From Prevotella sp. UBA2756 (lineage in GTDB: Bacteria; Bacteroidota; Bacteroidia; Bacteroidales; Bacteroidaceae), in NCBI GenBank assembly GCA_002353205.1, contig DEJE01000037.1, positions 1-15,780 on the forward strand: a stretch of DNA of 15,780 nucleotides, written 5' to 3'. Below the pieces are notes generated by a model, which was given only the letters and a program-made list of their open reading frames with translations, was not told the origin of the DNA and did not search any database. Made by a program: the position numbers and the translations under genes. Numbering within the stretch: the stretch's first letter is position 1; each line of letters opens with the position of its first letter. Positions 4,876 through 12,339 of this stretch are shown in pieces.

Positions 4876-7634
4876 CATTCCTGGAATATGTAGCAGAAGA
4901 CATCTTGCGGAAACAAGGCACCGACCTGAGTCGTACGGCTATCGTGTTTCCCAACAAGCGAGCTTCGCTGTTCATGAACGAGTACTTGGCACGTATGGCG
5001 GGACAGCCACTCTGGAGCCCTACATACATGACTATCAGCGACCTGTTCCGATCGCAGTCGGAACTTGTCGTTGCCGACGATATCAAACTTGTCTGCGACC
5101 TCTACAGGTGTTTCACGAAACATGTAGAGGACAGCGAAACGCTCGACCACTTCTATGGCTGGGGGCAATTGATGCTGGCCGACTTCGACGACCTGGACAA
5201 AAACATGGCCGACGCCTCGAAGGTGTTTGACAACGTGAGTGACATCCATGAGCTCGACGACCTTTCTTATCTTACCGACAGCCAAAAAGCGGTGCTGAAA
5301 CGATTCTTCAGCAACTTCGCCGACGACCAGGACACCCGGCTGAAGAAGAAATTCCTTAACCTATGGTGCCACTTCGGCGATATCTACAACAACTACAAAG
5401 ACATGCTGCGCGCACAAGGTATCGCCTACGAGGGGATGCTCTACCGCGAAGTGGCTCAGAAGCCGATACTCGACTGCAGTTTAGACAGCTATATCTTCGT
5501 GGGCTTCAACCTGCTACAGACAGCCGAGCAGATGCTTTTCGAGAGGCTGAGAGATGAAGGGAAGGCTATGTTCTACTGGGACTTCGACAACTACTACATG
5601 AAAGCGGCGCACCCCCACAGCCCCTCCAACGAGGCCGGACACTTCATCGCCCAGTACTTGACACGCTTCCCCAACGAGCTCGATGCCCATGATGACGACA
5701 TCTACAACCGCATGGAGAGGAAGAAAGACATCTGCTTCGTGAGCGCACCGACAGAAGACATACAGGCAAGATATGTGACACAATGGCTCAACGCCGACAG
5801 AATAGCCGACGGCAGGGCCACGGCTATCATCATGTGCGACGAGAACCTGCTACCAACAGTAGTGCATTGTATGCCACCATCTGTCGACAAAGTGAATATC
5901 ACCACCGGCTACCCACTGCAGAACACGCTGGCGGCATCGTTCGTCAACCAACTGCTCAGCTACAGGGTGTTCGGAGGAAAGCGTCTGTACAACCGACTCA
6001 TGAGCCATCCCTATGCTCAACTGGCAGACATCAAGGACACCACTGATGACAGAGATATCGACAACCGCAGCAGACAATTACTGCAGCTTCGCTCGCTGGG
6101 CAACGCCATGAAGACCATCGCCCGGAAGCAAGACACGCCATTCGGACAGGAGTCGCTCTTCCGAATGTACACCATAACGAACAGGCTTGCTAACCTGGTA
6201 GAGACCGGCAACCTCGACGTCGACATGATCACCCTGCACAAGTTGCTACAACAAATCATACGATCCACATCGATACCCTATCACGGTGAGCCGGCAGAAG
6301 GTATTCAGCTCATGGGTGTACTGGAGACAAGAAACCTCGATTTCAAGCACCTGCTCATCTTGTCGTGTAACGAGGGGAATATGCCCAAAGACGTGAACGA
6401 TGCCAGCTTCGTGCCCTACTCCATCAGAAAAACCTACGGAATGACAACCATCACGAATAAGGTGGCTGTCTACGCCTACTATTTTTACCGAATGTTGCAG
6501 AGAGCCAACGACGTGACGGTGGTTTATAACAACTCCACCGAGGAAGGACACACGGGCGAGATGAGCCGCTTCATGTTGCAGATGATTGTTGAGAGCGGGC
6601 ATGATATCAATAGGAAGATGCTTGTGGCTGATAAACAGCAGTCGATGATCACACCAAAAGCCGTGGAGAAAGACAAAGAGGTGATGAGGGCGCTCGAAAA
6701 GCTGGCAACGAAAGGCTTCTATCCCACCTACATGAGCCGATATCTGCGCTGTCAGCTGATGTTCTACTTCAATTACATCGTTGGGCTCAAGGAACCCGAT
6801 GCGATAGAAGAAGACCAAATCGACAACCGATCGTTTGGAAACATCTTCCATCGTGCGGCGCAGCTCATCTACGAGGAGCATGAGAAAAGCGGAAAGCCAG
6901 TCACCGCAAGCAACCTGGAATACTTTCTGAACCATCCTGACATCATAGAGAGAGCTGTCGACAAAGCTTTACTGGAAGAAAAACCGCAGCTCGCATCGTC
7001 CGACGTAAAGCTCACGGGATTGCAGATCATCAACCGCGAAGTGATCATCAGGTATCTTAAAAGGCTCTTAGCCCTTGACAAACAGGCAGCACCCTTCCGC
7101 GTAGTGGGCCTTGAACAGCCAGTGGAAGAACACATGCTGATAAAAGTTGGTGAGAAAGATGTCACAGTGCGCGTGGGTGGTATCGTTGACAGGATTGATA
7201 TCACGGAAGACAAGACGACTCACGAGAGACGACTTCGCGTGATTGACTATAAGACGGGAAGCCGTGCGCTGGAAGTAAGAATGAACAGCATAGACGAGAT
7301 TTTTGCACAGCCTTTTGTCCCGAAGAAGCATGCCGACTACTACCTACAGACGTTCTTGTATGCTTCGATGGTGAGCCGCGATGATAACCTCAACAGAGAG
7401 AAAATGCCAGTGGCACCTGCTCTGCTCTTCATTCAGCATGCAACAGGTAAGGACTACGATCCGACGCTGACGGTTGGTAAAGAAGCAATACGCGACATCG
7501 CTGAGAAGGAAACTGTATTCCGTAATCTGCTATACGACCTGTTGAGAGAAATATTCGATCCCGACAAACCATTCCTGCCCACAGACGACCGTTCGCTATG
7601 CACATTATGCCCCTACAGACAGATATGTGGCTGA
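4872..7634 (+). CDS. addB: AddB-like PD-(D/E)XK nuclease
   Basis: A 920-residue partner of AddA, built as an inactive helicase fold plus a RecB-like nuclease. The nuclease shows His660, Asp773, Asp792-x-Lys794 (IDYKTG) and Gln826-x3-Tyr830. Cys627 and the C-terminal Cys910, Cys913 and Cys919 (CxxCx5C) match the four-cysteine iron-sulfur staple known in AddB. The N-terminus has no glycine-rich Walker A; after the start it goes directly to AIVFPNKRAS, so ATP hydrolysis by this subunit is unlikely and AddA is probably the only motor. The start at 4872 overlaps the addA stop (ATGA). A longer frame open from 4545 lies inside addA and is not needed. The two gene products should form one complex acting on blunt DNA ends, with Chi-like control possible. 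Confidence 0.87.
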   Translation: MTFLEYVAEDILRKQGTDLSRTAIVFPNKRASLFMNEYLARMAGQPLWSPTYMTISDLFRSQSELVVADDIKLVCDLYRCFTKHVEDSETLDHFYGWGQLMLADFDDLDKNMADASKVFDNVSDIHELDDLSYLTDSQKAVLKRFFSNFADDQDTRLKKKFLNLWCHFGDIYNNYKDMLRAQGIAYEGMLYREVAQKPILDCSLDSYIFVGFNLLQTAEQMLFERLRDEGKAMFYWDFDNYYMKAAHPHSPSNEAGHFIAQYLTRFPNELDAHDDDIYNRMERKKDICFVSAPTEDIQARYVTQWLNADRIADGRATAIIMCDENLLPTVVHCMPPSVDKVNITTGYPLQNTLAASFVNQLLSYRVFGGKRLYNRLMSHPYAQLADIKDTTDDRDIDNRSRQLLQLRSLGNAMKTIARKQDTPFGQESLFRMYTITNRLANLVETGNLDVDMITLHKLLQQIIRSTSIPYHGEPAEGIQLMGVLETRNLDFKHLLILSCNEGNMPKDVNDASFVPYSIRKTYGMTTITNKVAVYAYYFYRMLQRANDVTVVYNNSTEEGHTGEMSRFMLQMIVESGHDINRKMLVADKQQSMITPKAVEKDKEVMRALEKLATKGFYPTYMSRYLRCQLMFYFNYIVGLKEPDAIEEDQIDNRSFGNIFHRAAQLIYEEHEKSGKPVTASNLEYFLNHPDIIERAVDKALLEEKPQLASSDVKLTGLQIINREVIIRYLKRLLALDKQAAPFRVVGLEQPVEEHMLIKVGEKDVTVRVGGIVDRIDITEDKTTHERRLRVIDYKTGSRALEVRMNSIDEIFAQPFVPKKHADYYLQTFLYASMVSRDDNLNREKMPVAPALLFIQHATGKDYDPTLTVGKEAIRDIAEKETVFRNLLYDLLREIFDPDKPFLPTDDRSLCTLCPYRQICG

Positions 7635-7677
7635 CTGGCACTTTAGACTATTGAGAACAAAAGGAAACAGAAATCTG

Positions 7678-8157
7678 TCAGCGCATGGAACCCTCTACGA
7701 AGCACAAAGGGAGCAAGTGGCGGATGCCGTCGACCACGTAGATACCCTTGGTACCATACAGGTAGATACGCATAGGAATGTCATAACGCTGCTCCACTTC
7801 AAGGATGACCTGACGGCATGAACCACATGGAGAAACAGGGTCGACGGTAAAGCCATGCTCATTGCGAGCTGCTACGGCCAGATGGGTGATGGCTTGGTCG
7901 GGGTGCTGAGCTTGAGCTGCAAAAATGGCAGTACGTTCGGCACAGAGAGTGACTGGAAAAGCAGCATTCTCTTGGTTAGCACCAATGATCTGGGTGCCGT
8001 CTTGCAACATGATGGCCGCTCCTACGCGGAAATGCGAATAGGGAGAATAGCTGTTGTCGGTGGCAAGCATCGCCTTGCGGACAAGCTGCTGCTCATCGTC
8101 GGAGAGCTCGTTGAGCTGGCAGAAGAGAGCCTTTGATTCGAGTTGGATTTCTTTCAT
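7678..8157 (-). CDS. cdd: Cytidine deaminase
   Basis: A 159-residue zinc enzyme that deaminates cytidine and deoxycytidine to uridine forms in pyrimidine salvage. The catalytic Cys72-Ala-Glu74 and the second zinc motif Pro-Cys111-x2-Cys114 (PCGSCRQ) are intact, giving the three-cysteine site of the homotetrameric class. SPYSHFRVGAA at 38-48 and Asn61/Glu63 fit the nucleoside-binding region. It starts 22 nt after the lipoprotein stop, on the same strand, so the two are probably cotranscribed. It converges with addB, the two stops being 43 nt apart with no clear terminator between. Confidence 0.95.
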   Translation of the reverse strand: MKEIQLESKALFCQLNELSDDEQQLVRKAMLATDNSYSPYSHFRVGAAIMLQDGTQIIGANQENAAFPVTLCAERTAIFAAQAQHPDQAITHLAVAARNEHGFTVDPVSPCGSCRQVILEVEQRYDIPMRIYLYGTKGIYVVDGIRHLLPLCFVEGSMR

Positions 8158-8179
8158 CTGTCGTAATGATTTCGATAGG

Positions 8180-9607
8180 TTAGAATTCGTAGCATCCTAT
8201 ATCAGGTGATGTGTCGCGAGACTTACCATCCCTGTCGTCGGGAAGGGCATATTGAGGGGCTGCCTTCCCGACGGCCGATGAGAGACTGTCGAGATGGAAG
8301 TCGAAATGTTGTGTAGACATACTGATTTGCTTGAAATGCTTGGCACCGCCTTGAGTCGTGTCTTCCACAGCCTCCCAGATGATGTTCTTGAAGCGAAGCG
8401 TGTCGTCGACCACTGGTGTGCGCAGGACGGAAGAAGCAAACAGGTACTGGAACGTTGTAGTGCTATCGTTCTGCTCGCCGATGACAACATCCTCTGCAGA
8501 GCCTGTCACGAGGCTGTTTACGCATTGCAGTATAAGCGGGTGGTCCTGAGCATTCACAAAACGCAAGGCTACACCTGTTTGCGAGTCAAAAGGATAGAAC
8601 TGTGCCAGCGTGCAATGCTGCAATACGATGTTGCCGCCGAGAATGTTGACACAATCACCCAACGTGTTCGTAAACTGACAGTTATACATGTCGACATGAC
8701 AGTTTTCCGCCCGAATGCCGTCGCCCTGACAGTTATGAACGATTGAACCGTGGATTTCCAACTTCTTACGATCAACGGTCGATGAATCGCACACAATACC
8801 ATTGAATGTGCTGTGGATATCGGTGTAGGAAATCACATTTTCGAAAGAAGAGGCGTGGAGGCGGATACCATTCCACTGACCGCTCACCATGTCGTAAGGC
8901 AAATAATCGAACATGCGGTCGATGCGGTCACCACGGAGTGTCACGTTTTCGCTTGCTGTCCCCTCGCAAAGCAAACGTCCGTAGACATCAATGCCTGAGC
9001 CTGCATGAAAATAGACCGTCTGGCCGCATGGAATGCGAAGCGTTGCTGCAGAATCGACCACGATATTGCCAAAGACGACAATAGGCCGGTCGCTCAAAAG
9101 CGTCGTCTCGTTGCTCACATGCAGGTTGCGCACCATCTCTGCATCCCACGACCAAGCATTGAGCGCTACCCGCTGTTCAGCACCGCTTTCCAAATCGAAT
9201 AAAAGGTCGTCTTCTAAAAGCAACGGTTCATGAGCTCCATTCATTGGTGACGTCAGTTCCACGAACACGCGTAGACTGTCGCCTTTCCTCACTTCTACAT
9301 TGCTGACCTGATAACCGGCAGATGCGCCAAGATATGTGCCGTCTACATTCACCCGGAAGCCTGTCTGGTTGCCGCGTTTCAGACGAATGCTCGCACATCG
9401 GAGATTAGCGTCAGTATTGTTATACACCCAAAATGAGCGTGTGGGCGTTGGAATGCCCGAAAAGACGGTATCAAGCGTCAGAGTGTCGGTGGAAAAATGC
9501 AATAAGTCGCTGCGCGATGTGCTGAAAGAATCATCATCGCTACACGAACAAAAAGCAGCCAGCAGACTCCCTACCACAATCAACAGATGCAGATATTTCT
9601 CTTTCAT
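8180..9607 (-). CDS. Surface lipoprotein with beta-helix repeats
   Basis: A 475-residue secreted protein. Residues 1-21 form a signal peptide (Lys2, Lys4, then a hydrophobic run) followed by Cys22-SDDD. Cys22 is preferred over Cys20 as the lipidated residue because Ser is at -1. Asp-rich residues after the cysteine act as an export signal to the outer surface in Bacteroidetes. Residues about 170-400 show repeated short strands with Asn and Gly turns (for example GIRAENCHVDMYNCQF), like a right-handed parallel beta-helix. The C-terminus (DGKSR, then SPDIGCYEF) resembles the choice-of-anchor Q end. No catalytic residues are recognisable; carbohydrate binding or cleavage is possible. The start at 9607 is chosen over the frame-open ATG at 9655 because it begins a proper signal peptide. 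A weak -7-like element (TATTTTG, minus strand, 9639-9633) lies upstream. Confidence 0.82.
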   Translation of the reverse strand: MKEKYLHLLIVVGSLLAAFCSCSDDDSFSTSRSDLLHFSTDTLTLDTVFSGIPTPTRSFWVYNNTDANLRCASIRLKRGNQTGFRVNVDGTYLGASAGYQVSNVEVRKGDSLRVFVELTSPMNGAHEPLLLEDDLLFDLESGAEQRVALNAWSWDAEMVRNLHVSNETTLLSDRPIVVFGNIVVDSAATLRIPCGQTVYFHAGSGIDVYGRLLCEGTASENVTLRGDRIDRMFDYLPYDMVSGQWNGIRLHASSFENVISYTDIHSTFNGIVCDSSTVDRKKLEIHGSIVHNCQGDGIRAENCHVDMYNCQFTNTLGDCVNILGGNIVLQHCTLAQFYPFDSQTGVALRFVNAQDHPLILQCVNSLVTGSAEDVVIGEQNDSTTTFQYLFASSVLRTPVVDDTLRFKNIIWEAVEDTTQGGAKHFKQISMSTQHFDFHLDSLSSAVGKAAPQYALPDDRDGKSRDTSPDIGCYEF

Positions 9608-9696
9608 ATCATTTATATAACGCTGAAAGGTGCAAAATATTGTGTCGTGCGTCACTTGTTGATTATATGTGTAGTGGGTCTGCTGCCTGAGATATG

Positions 9697-12258
9697 TTAG
9701 CTGGCCGGCTCTTGTGAGAATGACACGTCCATCTCAAGACCGTCCTTTGCGGCGTTCATGCCAATCATAATGCAAGCACCTGCAAGGTGTTCTCTGTCGA
9801 GCAGCTTTTCACAGATACTATCTTCAATATGATTCTGGATGGCCCGCTTCAATGGTCGCGCACCGAATTGCACGTCATAACCCTTCGTAGCGACAAATCC
9901 TTTAGCTTCATCGCTGATTTCCATACGTATGTCCATAGCTTCCATCCGTTTTCTTAAGCCGGAAAGCTCAATGTCGATGATGCGCTTGATGGCAGCAAGA
10001 TCAAGTTGGTCGAAGGTGATGATATCGTCGAGACGGTTCAGGAACTCTGGTGAGAACTGCTTGCTCAAGCTCTTCTGAATGATACTACGAGCATACTCTT
10101 TGTCTTTCTCGTCGGATGCAATGCCAACGCCCACGGCATTAAAGCCTACGCCACGACCGAACTCTCTCAGCTGGCGCGTTCCTGCATTGCTGGTCATGAT
10201 AATCACGGTGTTGCGGAAATCGGTCAGACGACCATTGCCGTCTGTCAGACGGCCTTCGTCCATCACCTGCAGCAGCATGTTGAACACGTTGGAATGGGCC
10301 TTTTCTATCTCATCGAGCAACACGACCGAATATGGATGTCGGCGAACTCGTTCGGTGAGTTGTCCACCTTCCTCATATCCGACGTATCCCGGAGGTGCTC
10401 CCACAAGGCGCGACGTGTTGAAGCTCTCACTATACTCGCTCATATCAATACGTATAAGCGCATCAGCACTGCCAAACATCAACTCGGCTATCTTTTTGGC
10501 AAGATAAGTCTTTCCCACGCCGGTAGGTCCTAAGAACATGAAAGTACCAATGGGATGGTTGGCTTCTTTCAGACCCACACGGTTGCGCTGAATGGCCTTC
10601 ACAACTTTGTCGATGGCTCGGTCTTGGGCAATGACGCACTTTTTCAGCTCTACGCTCATGTTTTTCAACCTCGCACTCTCCGACTCTGCCAACCGTTGCA
10701 CGGGAATGCCGCTCATCAGGCTCACCACATCGGCCACCGCCTGTTCGTCAACCGTCTCCCGATTGCCTGTGTCGCCGTTTCTCCACTGTTCCTGCATTTT
10801 GGCCAGCTGATTCTCCAAGTCGACTTGCTTGTCACGATAGCTGGCAGCCAACTCAAAATTCTGGTTCTTCACGGCTGATTGCTTTTTCTCTTTAACCTGA
10901 GCTATCTGATTTTGCATGGAAACAATCTCGGGCAGAACGTTTGCATGCTGTAGGTGCACCTTTGCTCCCACCTCATCTAAAGCGTCGATGGCCTTGTCTG
11001 GGAAGAACCTGTCGGTGATGTACCTGTCTGTCAGTTTGACACACGCCAATATGGCATCATCGGAATAGTTGACATGATGATGCTGCTCATAACGTCCTTT
11101 TATGTTATGCAGGATTGTAATAGTCTGATCGACGGTGGTCGGTTCTACCATCACTTTCTGGAATCTACGGTCTAAAGCTCCGTCTTTTTCTATCGAATTG
11201 CGGAACTCGTCGAGAGTGGTGGCACCGATACATTGAATTGTTCCCCGCGCCAAGGCTGGTTTAAGGATATTGGCAGCATCCATGGTCCCAGGCGCACTTC
11301 CGGCTCCTATCAAAGTGTGGATTTCATCGATGAAAACGATAATATCAGGATTCTGTTCAATCTCGCGAATCAAGGTGCGAATGCGTTCTTCAAACTGTCC
11401 TCTGTACTTGGTTCCTGCTACAATGGCTGTCATGTCGAGGTTGACGAGGCGTTTATTGAACAAGATGGGCGAAGTACGCTGTTCCACAATCATTTGTGCC
11501 AGTCCTTCGACAATAGCGCTCTTACCAACCCCCGGTTCTCCAATAAGAATCGGGTTGTTTTTCTTTCGTCTACTGAGGATCTCTGTCACACGTTGTATCT
11601 CGCGTTCTCTTCCTACAACAGGATCAAGCTTACCTTCTGCTGCGGCTTTTGTCAGATCTACGCTGAAATTGTCGAGCACAGGTGTCTTCCCGTCACCGCT
11701 CTTTGTCTGCGTTGTGGTGTGATTGCTGTGAGATCCCCGCGAATCGCCGCCCGACGGAGTTGTCATGTCTTCTTCTTCGTCGTTACTCAGATCCAAGCCA
11801 TTTTGTGGCGACATCGACTTTCCCCTCATGGCAAGGTCGTTGACCACATCTTCATAGTTCATGTTGTTCATTTCAAGTAATTCTTTTGCACCATTGGAAA
11901 ACTGATCGTGGAGGATGGCGAGCAGGAGATGCTGCTCGTCTACCGTTTGCTTCGTTTGAAGTCTGGCTTCCAAGACGGCCAGCTTCAGGATGTTGCTGGC
12001 ATGCTCGTTAAGCACGAGTTCGTGCGAGCTGACTGGTTTTGAGAAACTATCCTCACGAACCTTCATCTCGAGCTTGTCTTTCAATGATTGCATATTGATG
12101 TCGTATTTCAGGAAAAGATCGCGCACAGGGCCTCGGTTGCTTCGCATCAGGGCAAGCAACAAATGTTCAGGTCCTACCGATCTGCTGGCAAGGCGTTCTG
12201 CCTCTTCCCTACTGAATGCCAGTAATTGCGATACATTTGGTGAAAACTGACTTGTCAT
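9697..12258 (-). CDS. clpC: ClpC-type AAA+ unfoldase
   Basis: An 853-residue HSP100 ATPase that unfolds proteins and threads them into the ClpP protease in the cytoplasm. Order: two N-terminal Clp_N repeats (about 1-150), an acidic and Ser/Thr/Gly-rich linker (about 150-195), AAA-1 with Walker A GEPGVGKS ending at Ser247 and Walker B around Asp311-Glu312, a short middle domain with a UVR-like motif near 460-480 (NFELAASYRD), and AAA-2 with Walker A GPTGVGKT (Lys583) and Walker B Asp649-Glu650. Val704-Gly705-Phe706 is the loop that docks ClpP, and with the short middle domain it separates this from the disaggregase ClpB. clpP is not in the window. An 81-nt gap separates it from uvrA upstream. 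That gap holds only an imperfect -7 element (AATCTTTG, minus, 12325-12318), and no CIRCE or CtsR site was seen. Confidence 0.92.
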   Translation of the reverse strand: MTSQFSPNVSQLLAFSREEAERLASRSVGPEHLLLALMRSNRGPVRDLFLKYDINMQSLKDKLEMKVREDSFSKPVSSHELVLNEHASNILKLAVLEARLQTKQTVDEQHLLLAILHDQFSNGAKELLEMNNMNYEDVVNDLAMRGKSMSPQNGLDLSNDEEEDMTTPSGGDSRGSHSNHTTTQTKSGDGKTPVLDNFSVDLTKAAAEGKLDPVVGREREIQRVTEILSRRKKNNPILIGEPGVGKSAIVEGLAQMIVEQRTSPILFNKRLVNLDMTAIVAGTKYRGQFEERIRTLIREIEQNPDIIVFIDEIHTLIGAGSAPGTMDAANILKPALARGTIQCIGATTLDEFRNSIEKDGALDRRFQKVMVEPTTVDQTITILHNIKGRYEQHHHVNYSDDAILACVKLTDRYITDRFFPDKAIDALDEVGAKVHLQHANVLPEIVSMQNQIAQVKEKKQSAVKNQNFELAASYRDKQVDLENQLAKMQEQWRNGDTGNRETVDEQAVADVVSLMSGIPVQRLAESESARLKNMSVELKKCVIAQDRAIDKVVKAIQRNRVGLKEANHPIGTFMFLGPTGVGKTYLAKKIAELMFGSADALIRIDMSEYSESFNTSRLVGAPPGYVGYEEGGQLTERVRRHPYSVVLLDEIEKAHSNVFNMLLQVMDEGRLTDGNGRLTDFRNTVIIMTSNAGTRQLREFGRGVGFNAVGVGIASDEKDKEYARSIIQKSLSKQFSPEFLNRLDDIITFDQLDLAAIKRIIDIELSGLRKRMEAMDIRMEISDEAKGFVATKGYDVQFGARPLKRAIQNHIEDSICEKLLDREHLAGACIMIGMNAAKDGLEMDVSFSQEPAS

Positions 12259-12339
12259 ATCAAACTATTTTTCCTTTCATTTTTTCTAATACCGTTCAAA
12301 TACGTTTTTTACGACTGCAAAGATTGTGCCAAACTTATT

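Noticed and set aside
7618..7679. GACAGAT/ATCTGTC inverted repeat between addB and cdd as a terminator
   Set aside because: Seven-bp arms are nearly 50 nt apart and no T run follows; probably chance.
9697..12258. ClpB disaggregase as identity of the Clp ATPase
   Set aside because: The middle domain is short with a UVR-like motif and a VGF ClpP-docking loop is present; ClpB has a long coiled-coil middle domain and no such loop.
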